Assembly: GCF_029873635.1 (NCBI RefSeq)
Contig: NC_080418.1
Span: 12,813,562-12,877,561 of the forward strand
DNA length: 64,000 nt
Direction of reading: 5' to 3'
Source: Malania oleifera
Taxonomy: Eukaryota; Streptophyta; Magnoliopsida; Santalales; Ximeniaceae
The first letter of the stretch is position 1. The number at the start of each line of letters is the position of its first letter. The position numbers and the translations under genes were made by a program. This document shows, piece after piece, positions 46,322-55,431 of this stretch. The notes beneath the pieces are model-generated. The model searched no databases and was not told the origin of the DNA. It worked only from the letters and a program-made list of their open reading frames with translations.

Positions 46322-47065
46322 GTACTTATATAGTATTAGATCCCTGTGGAAATATTATAGACAGATACAGTTTACAGTGCACGGTACCGTTGCTATATAC
46401 AGATAGAGTGCAACCACATATCTTAAATAGTGTGTGGGTACCGTCTAACCGTGCATGGAGAGGATGCAGCTCCCCAGTACGCTGGGTAGAGGGGCCATTT
46501 AGACGAGGTAGCAGCCAGTCCCGAGCTTAGGAGTGGATGCAGTTTGGCTGGGCTAAGGTAGTGTAGAGTATGATGACTTACCTGGAGGGCCGACCAAGTT
46601 AAGTCCTGCCTACGGGCCGCACAACCCTGTCATGAGGGGTTAAATCATGACATACAGAGTCCCAGGGAAAGAGCACGGTTATTTATTTGTATACAGTTTT
46701 ATAGCTTTTGTTGTATAAAGTATGATATAGCAATATGAATGATAGAAAGTTCAGATGATATAAATGTTTTAAATTACTATACATGTTTTACAGATTTTCC
46801 AGATCATGCAGTTTTATAAGTATTATGACTCAGTCGCCACACACTAATAATAGCATATTTCCACTTACTAAGCGTCGATTCACCCCATTACTTTAACATT
46901 TTTCAAGTGAGCCAGTTAGGCGAGCAGATCAGGCTCGCGGATAGAGATCACTTGGTCACCTTAGTTATAGGGTAAGTTTTTGTGTAGGGTTTTGTATTTT
47001 TGGGGTGGTTGACACTAGAGAGAGAGATGTATTATGTTGCTATCGTTGCAAATACTGAATTCTAG

Positions 47066-47111
<46 letters not shown>

Positions 47112-47513
47112 ATGTGGTTATGTGATTTATGTTTTCCGTTACTTAAGGGTGGCCATTATATTCAGATATTTGAGTAATCTGTTATTTAAGAAAAAAAAAA
47201 TGGTGAGAATTTTGAGGATGTTATAGTTTAGATAAAATCTAAGGTTCCTGCGCATTTATGGTTTGCACATAATCAAAGATTTGTAGCCCTATTGTAAGTT
47301 TTGACATTGTTCATAGTAGAAAATGCTCTCGTGGGCATAAGCAAATTGTCTAACTACGTAAATCTAGTGTCTTTTGGTTGTGCTTTCGTTGTTCTCATTA
47401 TTGAGCGTTTCATTCTTCAATATATTTCATCATCGAGTGATTGCGTTGGTTGTTTGTTGATTAATTCATTGTGTGATTATGTGCTTCAACTGCACATCTG
47501 GCGATGAACAACA

Positions 47514-48144
47514 CTATGGTATGTACAAGATCGGATATGGCACAAGTTATTAGTGTGGTGAGTAAGTTTCTTTCAAATCTGGGTTGACAACATTAGAATG
47601 TAGTGAAGTAGATTTTCATATACTTGAGGGGTACTACAGACTATGACATCATGTTCGACAGGCAACAGAGTGATCCTTCAGTTGTGGGATATGTGGATGC
47701 AGACTATGCAGGGGACTTCAATGATAGGAGGTTTACAACAAGGTATGTGTTTACCCTTATGGAGGGCCTAATTATTGGAAGTCCATGGTACAGTCTCTAG
47801 TTGCACTATCTATAACTGAGTCAGAGTATATGGCAATGGCCGAAACTTCCAAGGAAGCATTGCGGCTTATAAGATTGGTCAATGAGCTGGGTATTCAGCA
47901 AAGTGGAGTTCAGTTGTGTTGTGACAATCAGAGTGCCATTTATTTGGCGAAAAATCAGGTTTATCATGCGAGGACCAAGCACCTAGATGTGAGGTTTCAC
48001 ATGATTTGGGAATTGGTTTCTTCAAGTGAACTATTTCTTGAGAAAGTTCATACTTTTGAGAATGTAGCAGACATATTGACAAAGTCTGTTACCATGGATA
48101 AGTTCAAGCCTTGGTTGGACTTGATCAACGTCTCCAAATGCTAG
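47514..48144 (+). pseudogene. Copia RT/RNase H remnant (element F2)
   Basis: It starts inside RT (MVCTRSDMAQVISVVSKFLS). RNase H follows (IYLRGTTDYDIMF, GYVDADYAGDFNDRRFTTRYVF, LVALSITESEYMAMAET, YLAKNQVYHARTKHLDVRFH) and it ends ILTKSVTMDKFKPWLDLINV. The region 47785-48144 is open for 119 codons; stops occur before. It is paired with the LTR at 48241-48800. Confidence 0.82.
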
Positions 48145-48227
48145 ACGGGAGGCATCCCAACCTATTGTCCTAAGTGGAGTTGTGGGTTATGTTTTCATTT
48201 TTTTTTCTCCTAAGGGGTGTATATTCG

Positions 48228-48800
48228 CCAAGGTGGAGATTGTTGTAATATGTGACTCATATATATTGAGTGGAACACATGTACAAAGAAAACACGGTGA
48301 GAAAAATATAGAAGATGGTTTGTAGAGGAAACCATCAATGGTTTGCAGAGTCGCATTAACGGAGTTAGGCTCAAGAAGAAACCATCAATGTCTGGCAGAG
48401 ACCATCTACGGTTACATCGATGGTCTGGTCTTGGGAATAAACCATCAACGATTTGTCTAAAACCATCGACGACTTTGCTAAGTTACTTAGCACTGTTTTT
48501 TAAATTTTAAATTGGGAAGTTGAATAGGTTAGGATTTCGGGGGAAAAACCTCTAGGGGGTTAAAAAGGGTTAGCCTATATACAATTATTGTAACTCTTGT
48601 TTGACAAGATAGTGAAAATTATAGTTGTTTACTCCCGTGGACGTAGGCATTGTCGAACCACGTAAATCCTTTGTGTCATTATTTTATTGATTATTTTATT
48701 GCTTTCATATAATCTACGTGACTATATTTCCGTATTATTCATCGTTGGTTGCTGTATTGTACGATCGATTTCCGCACACTGCACATTGATTTGCACAACA
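48228..48800 (+). repeat. Polypurine tract and 3' LTR of copia F2 (560 bp)
   Basis: CCAAGGTGGAGAT (48228-48240) is followed by an LTR that starts TGTTGTAATATG at 48241 and ends GCACAACA at 48800. Six AACCATCAATGGTT-type words lie at 48329-48473, upstream of a TATA-like CCTATATAC at about 48575. Single-copy-looking sequence of the GRAS gene begins at 48801; the 5-bp target copy would be TTATC. Confidence 0.82.
48329..48473. repeat. Array of AACCATCGATGGTT-type words in LTR of F2
   Basis: Six words, at 48329, 48379, 48400, 48415, 48439 and 48460, each half or all of the palindrome AACCATCGATGGTT. Two worn copies are visible in F1 (near 35047 and 35107). Confidence 0.8.
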
Positions 48801-48836
48801 TTATCATATGGAAATGGCAATGATATAATGCCATAA

Positions 48837-48842
48837 TTTATT
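48837..48842 (-). terminator. Candidate poly(A) signal of the GRAS gene
   Basis: AATAAA on the minus strand, about 215 bp after the stop codon and 37 bp before the edge of the F2 LTR. No other AATAAA lies between it and the stop that I can see. Confidence 0.5.
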
Positions 48843-48958
48843 GCTTCACTTCATTGCAAAGATAAACATTGACACAACTTATTTTGTACAATTTTAAAAC
48901 AAAATAATGGCTTGTGTTGTAATCCTAAACAATGTGATGATAAAATACATGCATACAA

Positions 48959-49001
48959 GTGTGTGTGTGTGACAGAGAGAGAGAGAGACACACACACACA
49001 C

Positions 49002-49036
<35 letters not shown>
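48959..49036. repeat. (GT)n/(GA)n/(CA)n microsatellite in the 3' UTR
   Basis: GTGTGTGTGTGTG, GAGAGAGAGAGA, CACACACACACACA and a longer GA run follow one another 20-100 bp after the GRAS stop codon on the transcribed strand. Confidence 0.95.
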
Positions 49037-49040
<4 letters not shown>

Positions 49041-49055
49041 TTTAAGAAATGCATT

Positions 49056-50945
49056 TCAATACTTTTTTGCAGGAATCCAACAAGAGATGGCAACAACAAT
49101 TCGGCCCTTCCATCCCTGTAGCATCCAATGCCCATCTTCATCAACCATAAAATCCTTATGATAGTGAGATTCCACCTTAGCTCTCAATGTCTTCATGAGT
49201 TCTCTATCTAGTGGGAGTTTCCTGAACCCTGCATTCAAGTTTTGGACTTGCCAATATTTGTATGTCAAAGGCCTTACAACCCTCTCTGATCCCTCACATG
49301 CTAAGACATTAACAACTTCCCGCCCATAGAACTCTTTCTCAAACATCAACCTCTCATGATTTTCACGTGTAATGTTGGCATCCAACATATCAAACAATGA
49401 TGAGTAGTGGAAAAGTGCTTCCTGAAACCGTGTGACAAAGAATGGAGCATTGCATGATCCATTAATTATACCATGGATAAAAATATGTGGATTTATATTT
49501 CGAATCAAGCTCAAAACTGAATTTCTCGGAGAGTTCTCGACACTTGTTTCATCAAGTAGAAAATCGAGTCGATATAGGCAATTCACAACAATTAACTCAT
49601 TTTTGCCAATCTTGAGGTCTTCAATTTGTATAGTTTCCCAGTTTTTCGCGACACCATTATACTCAAATGAAACATTAAAGCGCTCACAATACTTTACAAG
49701 ATGATGGCCTGCTTCCTCGACTGTTTTTGCTGGTTGTAAACCGGATTTGGGAAACTCTATCCCTGTAATACGAAGCTTAGGAGGCCCACCAGGTATAGCC
49801 GAGAGATCTTGGATAACTATGGGCCATTGAAAACCGTACGAGATACCAAAATCGATAATATGAAGCGTCGTCGCATTTTCAGCTAAATTTAAAATGTGGT
49901 GACTTGCAAAATAAAAACTAATCCTCTTGAACGGGCATGCTGAAATAAAAGTTTGGTAAATTTTCAACATATCGGCAAATGACTGCATCCTAGAAGCAGT
50001 ATAAATTTGAAAACCAGTTCCAACCAAGCGTGCCTCGAGACCGTTAGCAAAATAATGAGCAAACCTTTGATATCCATCACCAAATGGAGAAGAGTGCTGC
50101 CTAATCTCCGTTAACAATTTATCCACGGTCCCACGTTCATCCATGGCAATAGCTCGTGCACAGAGAATCAGGAGAGCCCTCAAATCCACTACTTGATTTC
50201 TGTTCTTTCGTTTCTTTCCACCGCCCTTCCTGGCATTGGATCCACATGGTAGTTCATTATGCTTCAGTAACTTGCCACTTCTATCTTGTGAAACTTCATC
50301 AGAAGTACACACCAAAGGCTTCCTGCGGTCGTCGGGGCAGAGGAAAACCCTATCAAACATCTTCGATAACTCATCCTCATCCGCACAAACCATGGACTCT
50401 TTGTCACTCCTCCCTTCTATATCTGTGCTTTCGATATCCTCCCCAGGATGATTCTTCCTCTCATTATTCTCTTCCTCTAGATTGCTATCCTTTGACATTG
50501 GAAGGAGCTTATAATTCTCAAAATCAATTATTGTGTAATTATTGAATGGAAGGGATGCAGTAGCTTCTACTCGATTTTTAAACTGCAATGTTACAGACAC
50601 ACCCGCAGTAAAAGCATTAGGGAAAAAAACTCTACTTACAGAACAAGGGTTCGTGATCCCATCGAAACTCCCAGTGAGACAGTCCGAAGAGCTCAAGGGC
50701 ATCTTTGAAGTGGATTGAAAATCTGACTCGCCGGGAGCAGTAATTTTACTGTTGCCACTATTATGATCGGTGGAAAAATTATTAGGGTTGCAGAGAGTGG
50801 GAGGGGCCGGTGAGGGAGGGTACTTCAGACCCAGAACTTCGTAGAATGATTTCTCGGCTGCTGTGAGAGCCAAAGGGTCGGGGACCATATGCTCTGTGTC
50901 GTCGTCCTCCATCAGCATCTGCTCTATCTCATCCTCAATGACCAT
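49056..50945 (-). CDS. GRAS-family transcription regulator, SCL9/SCL14/SCL30-like, 629 aa
   Basis: This is the one host gene in the window. The frame is open from 51071, but the codon there is TTG; the first ATG is at 50945, giving 629 residues. The N-terminus is an acidic motif (QMLMEDDDTEHM) followed by LTAAEKSFYEVLGLKYPPSP, the hallmark of the SCL9/14/30/33 branch. A basic patch RKGGGKKRKNRNQ (239-251) may be a nuclear signal. The GRAS domain fills residues 252-629. It has leucine repeat I (VVDLRALLILCARAIA), VHIID core as LHIIDFG (361-367), leucine repeat II, PFYRE region (NAPFFVTRFQEALFHYSSLF) and SAW motif ending WMLQGWKGR..VAISCW. Family members act as transcriptional co-regulators; SCL14 works with TGA factors in detoxification responses, so a stress role is possible but not shown. 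The conserved block starts a few codons upstream of the ATG (TTFKYIERM), so an upstream exon may be missing. Confidence 0.9.
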   Translation of the reverse strand: MVIEDEIEQMLMEDDDTEHMVPDPLALTAAEKSFYEVLGLKYPPSPAPPTLCNPNNFSTDHNSGNSKITAPGESDFQSTSKMPLSSSDCLTGSFDGITNPCSVSRVFFPNAFTAGVSVTLQFKNRVEATASLPFNNYTIIDFENYKLLPMSKDSNLEEENNERKNHPGEDIESTDIEGRSDKESMVCADEDELSKMFDRVFLCPDDRRKPLVCTSDEVSQDRSGKLLKHNELPCGSNARKGGGKKRKNRNQVVDLRALLILCARAIAMDERGTVDKLLTEIRQHSSPFGDGYQRFAHYFANGLEARLVGTGFQIYTASRMQSFADMLKIYQTFISACPFKRISFYFASHHILNLAENATTLHIIDFGISYGFQWPIVIQDLSAIPGGPPKLRITGIEFPKSGLQPAKTVEEAGHHLVKYCERFNVSFEYNGVAKNWETIQIEDLKIGKNELIVVNCLYRLDFLLDETSVENSPRNSVLSLIRNINPHIFIHGIINGSCNAPFFVTRFQEALFHYSSLFDMLDANITRENHERLMFEKEFYGREVVNVLACEGSERVVRPLTYKYWQVQNLNAGFRKLPLDRELMKTLRAKVESHYHKDFMVDEDGHWMLQGWKGRIVVAISCWIPAKKY

Positions 50946-51290
50946 CCGCTCTATGTACTTGAAAGTGGTATTAGAAACTCGCCTTTTCTGAAGCAAATAA
51001 TTAGTAGAAGGAAACAGAGTACCTTGGAAGAACCGGGACAGTGAGGAAGAAGTGGGAGACCAGAAAAACAAATAAAGAATGAATTAGAACAGACAACAGA
51101 GAAGGGGGAAAAATGAGGAGAGAGATCTTCTTAGAAATGATAGAATAAAAACAAAACACTGAGTAAAAGAAAGTGGAAATAGTAAGTGTTCGTAGGGCCC
51201 ATCTGCCAATTAATGACTCTTTTTGCACAATAATTATAAAATAACATTATGTTTGTTTAATGTAAACTAAATTGTCATTTATTATAAAGA
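50946..51290 (-). promoter_or_regulatory. Upstream region of the GRAS gene (5' UTR and core promoter)
   Basis: Only about 345 bp separate the ATG from the copia J LTR. On the minus strand there is a pyrimidine-rich stretch (about 51170-51010), typical of a plant 5' UTR, and TATA-like TTTATAATTATT near 51240-51229. TTATTTGCTTCAG ending at about 50988 looks like a 3' splice site, with ACTAAT upstream as a possible branch point. The exon after it would begin in frame with RRVSNTTFKYIERM. Possible donor CAAG/GTACTC is only about 30 bp upstream, too close for a plant intron, so a donor farther away would be needed. Confidence 0.4.
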
Positions 51291-51617
51291 TGTAGGAAAA
51301 TAAATATAAATGAAATAGAAATTTTAGGTGGTTTGCTTGTGCGTACTCCATGGGTGGATGGAATTAAAAACTTCACCATCTGGGGAGAAATTATAAGATG
51401 ATTTGGAACCAAATTTGTACAAAATATCTCTCTTCACCATATCTCTCTCCTTTTCTTTAATCCTTTTTATATGTCTATTTACTTCAAACATGCAATGTGT
51501 GTGTCAAAATGAAAGGAAGAGAGTACCTTTTTATAGGGTAATAGGGATCGTAAAGAATTTATTGTGGTCGAAAAACGAAGGGGTGACAACTATCAATCTC
51601 TTATGATTTTCATAACA
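51291..51617 (-). repeat. 3' LTR of copia element J (327 bp)
   Basis: On the minus strand it starts TGTTATGAAAATCATAAG and ends CCTACA. It holds a good TATA box (CCTATAAAAAGG, 51537-51526). It lies directly upstream of the GRAS gene in the same orientation as that gene, so its promoter points towards it. The outer 5-bp copy would be AAAGA (51286-51290). Confidence 0.68.
51526..51537 (-). promoter_or_regulatory. TATA box of LTR J
   Basis: CCTATAAAAAGG on the minus strand, about 580 bp upstream of the GRAS start codon and in the same direction. A CT-rich stretch follows as in an LTR start region. Confidence 0.5.
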
Positions 51618-51639
51618 CTCCTCATTGAATGCACTCATA

Positions 51640-53090
51640 TATTAACTCACTTTGCTAAAATCTTTAAGTTGTCTCATTCTAACGAGATGAACTAATTTCT
51701 TGAATGTTGTAGTAGATAAAGTTTTGGTGAACAAATATGTTAGACTATCGCTTAATCAGATCTTCTAAACATTTATATCACCATTCTTCTGGAGTTCATG
51801 TGTAGAGAAGAATTTTGGAGAGATATGCTTTGTTTTGTAACCCTTTATGTATCCTTCTTTTAGTTGAGTTATACATGCAGTGTTGTGTTCATATAAAATA
51901 GTTGGAATATCTTTGATTGATTGAAGACCCCATTTTTTTTGGATATGAAAAATTATTAATCTGAATCACATGTATTCTCTACTAGATTCACAGATAGCTA
52001 GTATTTCAAAATGATTGGAGGATGTTGTTGTAACCTTATGCTTTATTGATTTCCAAAATAAAACAGTTTTTCCATAAAGAAATACATATCTAGTTTGAGA
52101 TTTAGCATTTTGAGGATCAATAAATATCCAGCATCTGCATATCTTATCAATTGAGACTTGTAATCAAATGAGTAGAATATACCCAAATCATATGTACCTT
52201 TAGAATAGCATAGAATGTGCTTAATTCCATTCTAGTGTCGCCAAGTAGAAGCAAAACTATATCTTACTAGTAGATTTACAAAAAATGCAATGTCGGGTCT
52301 TGTACAATTGGCCCGATATATTAAAGAGCCACTAGCACTTAAATATGATACTTCAGGATCAAGTAATTCCTCCCCCTCAATATGAGGTTGAAATGGATCC
52401 TTCTTAACATCAAGTGATCGCACCATCATTAGAAATCCCAAAGGATGAACTTTGTCTATATAGAATTGCCTTAATATCTTTTCGGTATATTTAGAATGAT
52501 GAACAAGAACTCCACTATTTACATGTTCAATATGTAGGCCAAGAAAATATTTTGTCTTTCATAAATCTTTCATCTCAAATTCCGCCATTAAATAATTAGC
52601 AGTTTAAGTGAGTTCTTCAGGAGTCCCACCTTAATTCAAATCATCAACATAGATAGCAATTATAGAAAATCCGGATTCTGATCTTTTAATAAAAATGCAT
52701 GGACCAATTGGATCATTTATGAATCCTTCTTTTATAAGGTACTCACTTAATCCATTGTACCACATGCATTCATATTGCCTTAATCCATATAAAGAGTGTT
52801 GGAGTTTAATTGAATATAAATTTCTGGGTTTTGCTTCAAGTAATTTAAATCCTTTAAGGACTTTCACATAAATTTCACTATCCAATGATCCACATAGGTA
52901 AGTTGTTACTACGTCCATAAAACGCATGCTCAGTCATTCAACGACTTCTAGTCCAATCAAGAATCTAAAAGTGATTCTATCCATTATGGTAGAATATGTC
53001 TCGAGTAATTTTATTATTTTCATTTCGCAAGTGCACAAATACCCATTTGTATCCCATGGCTTAAACATCTTCTGGTATCTAGACTACAGG
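51640..53090 (-). pseudogene. Copia RT/RNase H remnant (element J)
   Basis: From 53070: AMGYKWVFVHLRNENNKI (RT start), then 52927-52631 with MRFMDVVTTYLCGSLDSEIY, QHSLYGLRQYECMWYN and catalytic IAIYVDDLN (where family members have YVDDLN/M). 52441-52232 carries SGSLIYRANCTRPDIAF. The RNase H end near 51870-51660 reads KTKHISPKFFSTHELQKNGD and DSLTYLFTKTLSTTTFKKLV. Stops and a frameshift are frequent. gag, protease and integrase are missing on the right, where an LTR fragment abuts. Confidence 0.8.
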
Positions 53091-53723
53091 TGTAGCGACT
53101 GGATTTTTAATGCCATTTTTTTCCACATATATGAACTCTAAAATTTCACTGCTCTGATACATTCTAATATAAACCAAACCATCATCACAAACCAAATGGG
53201 GACCGTGGAATCTGAAATTCAATAAACTACCTATGCAGCGGAAAGCAGAATACATATAACCACGTCAATATATATAATACCAGAGTATTAGAATTTTCCA
53301 GAATATGCATACATTGCCATTCCCAAAATGCCCTCACCTGGACCTAGGGGCACCTAGACCTAGGGATTACTCAAAAATGGCTTCCCAAAAACACTCACTT
53401 TATAGACAGGCCAATACTGTAGTCCCCTCTATCTGCGAGCCTGATCCCCTCGCCTAGATGGATCACCTAAAAAATGTTAAATCATTGTGATGAGACAACG
53501 TTTAGTAAGACGAAATATGCTATTGCTAGTGTGTGGTAGATAAGTTTACATAATTGTAAAAGCTGATTTAAAAGTATTGCAAATAACTGAGTCCGAGAAA
53601 ACATGTATAATTAATACACAGTATAACTCATACCTATGTTGCTTAACATAAACTGTTTTTCAGAATATTCTATTCATAATACTTCTAATATTCATAGGTA
53701 TATCTACAGTTTCTATAATTCTG

Positions 53724-53762
<39 letters not shown>

Positions 53763-54055
53763 ACTGAGAAAATTTCCCTCGATGGATAACTGAAAGTCAT
53801 GATTTAATCCCTCATGACAGGGTTGTGTGCCCGTAGGTGGGACTTGTCAATGGCTAACCAACTAGGACAAATAAGCTAAACTCCGAAAGTCAGATCGGCC
53901 TCCTTAATCCTAACTGACGGGGAGCTTGTTCACAACATAGGCACGATCGACTACTGAAAATCCACATACTATCTGAGTTATGTGGTTGCACTCTGAATTG
54001 AAAATAGCTACGGTACTGTGCTTTGAAACTAATCTGGTCCATCAGGGTGTGATAC

Positions 54056-54095
<40 letters not shown>

Positions 54096-55098
54096 ACTGA
54101 TACTTCTATATTACTGTTTTACCATGATTCTGATATAATTAAAATAATCATAACGTGAAATAACTGATCTGAATATGTTGTGTAATCTGAATACTGAATA
54201 TCTGAATATTGAATATCTGAAGTGTTATGGTTCTAAAATCTGAAAATCATGGTATACTGAAAATGTTGTATTATTTATTTTTCTAAATATATTCCATAAA
54301 ATGTGATTCTGCAAAATCTAAGAATATCTATCTATTTGTAGATATTTTTACATACATATATATAGCTTACATCATGATATTCTGAAATTCATGTAAATTT
54401 AGTATAATAATATTTTCTGCTAATATATTGCAAATCATGATATTTGAAACTATAAAAATACTACACTGATTTGATACTAACTCATACCACACAACTAAAT
54501 AAAGAGCCTTTGTACTGAAATCTATACTTTTCCGATACACATAAACCTACTGATAATATTACTAATTTAACTAGCATAGCATATTTCCCTTACCTGACTA
54601 TTTGAGCACTAAATGCTATTTACAATCTCACACATGTGGCGTTCATAATTTCAACATCCTCAAATAACACACGAATAATTTCCCAATCAAAAAACTGAAT
54701 TCACCTAGATAATTAACACATACATATTTTCCCCAAATCCACATATGCACAATTTCTAGATTATAAACCATTTATCATTTTTCTTGGGTTCCTGAAATAT
54801 CACCCACTAAGGTCCTCAAAACACCCTATTTATGAAACTATAATACCCTGATTTTACTTCACAAAAATCCAGTATATTCTCATATAATACAAAATCTAGG
54901 CTCAAATAAACTTGGTAATACTAACAATACCAAAATAATCTACTTACCCTGGTTTTGGGATGGTTCCCAAACTTCTCAAATCAACATTCTGGTCCAGTTA
55001 CGTTGTAGGGAATCTCCCCAAGATCACTGTGGTAGCTTATGATCGTCGAACCGGGGAGAGATGGAGCCAGAAACCTAGAGAGAAGTGAGAGAAACCAT

Positions 55099-55157
<59 letters not shown>

Positions 55158-55285
55158 AATAAAATGAAATTTCCTCGCTAAAAATTGGTTTTGGGCTATA
55201 TATAGAGTGTTGTCCACGTGGCCTCGTCGATGAGCCACGATACCTCGTCGACAAGCCCATGAAGGAGGTTCGTCGACAAGCACTT
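53091..55285 (-). repeat. D-family LTR fragment I (about 2.2 kb), 5' end missing
   Basis: On the minus strand it ends CAGTCGCTACA at 53091. It contains the family features in order: three CTCGTCGACGAG-type words (55280-55205), TATATATAG (about 55205-55194), a long (GA)n tract (55101-55154), (AT)n tracts (54063-54091 and 53728-53758) and the GCACACAACCCTGTCATGAG phrase near 53815. The first 150-200 bp are missing. At about 55285 it passes into RT of element G. It is either the 3' LTR of G after an internal deletion, or an independent LTR. Confidence 0.7.
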
Positions 55286-55431
55286 AATCCTCAATCTTAC
55301 TCAGATCCACTGAAATTCTATCCCCCAATATAACATGCCCCAGAAACGTCACTCTCTCTAACCAAAATTCACATTTTCTAAATTTGGTGTACCATTTCTT
55401 TTCCCTGAACATTTAAAGTACCAGCCATAAG
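55286..55431 (-). pseudogene. RT fragment of element G left of solo LTR H
   Basis: FREKKWYTKFRKCEFWLERV, then TFLGHVILGDRISVDLSKIE, the RT connection to RNase H as in E ([18 protein letters not shown]...). It joins directly to the RT part at 57415 once H is removed. It ends at SKIE, where LTR fragment I begins. Confidence 0.82.

Larger units (their letters stand above)
35215..47225 (+). mobile_element. Element D: chromovirus deletion derivative, carrying element E
   Basis: The first 71 bp of a 5' LTR (TGTAATGACTCG..., 35215-35285) pass directly into the C-terminal part of pol (35286). The pol tail, polypurine tract (35910-35922) and a full 3' LTR follow. The LTR is split by E but complete to 47225. 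The 5-bp duplication GTTTA is perfect (35210-35214 and 47226-47230). Without E, D would be about 2.8 kb. It therefore lost about 2 kb of LTR plus gag and most of pol. Confidence 0.85.
35923..47225 (+). repeat. 3' LTR of element D (about 2.1 kb), split by E
   Basis: The LTR starts TGTAACAACCTG at 35923, breaks at 36981, resumes at 46186 and ends GGATGTTATA at 47225. A TATA box TCTATAAATAG (36251-36261) directly follows nine TTCGTCGACGAA-type words (36002-36246). Two (AT)n tracts lie at about 46282-46318 and 47070-47098. The second occupies the same place as the (AT)n in the LTR end of A. Confidence 0.82.
34943..47513 (+). repeat. Polypurine tract and 3' LTR of copia F1, split by element D
   Basis: The tract CCAAGGTGGAGAT (34943-34955) precedes an LTR that starts at 34956. 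It is interrupted at 35214 by D (target copies GTTTA) and resumes at 47231, ending AACAACA at 47513. The two pieces total about 540 bp, close to the 560 bp of the sister LTR of F2. The next bases (47514 on) are again RT sequence of F2, so F1 seems to have inserted into F2. Confidence 0.72.

Noticed and set aside
48912..49144. Short open frames over the GA/CA microsatellite
   Set aside because: Frames of simple repeats (Arg-Glu or Leu-Ser) in the 3' UTR of the GRAS gene.
49432..50545. Plus-strand open frames (70-129 codons) opposite the GRAS gene
   Set aside because: Shadows of the conserved GRAS coding strand.
50946..51071. N-terminal extension of the GRAS frame from 51071
   Set aside because: The first codon is TTG, not ATG, and the peptide has no similarity to family N-termini until TTFKYI, so the CDS is started at 50945.
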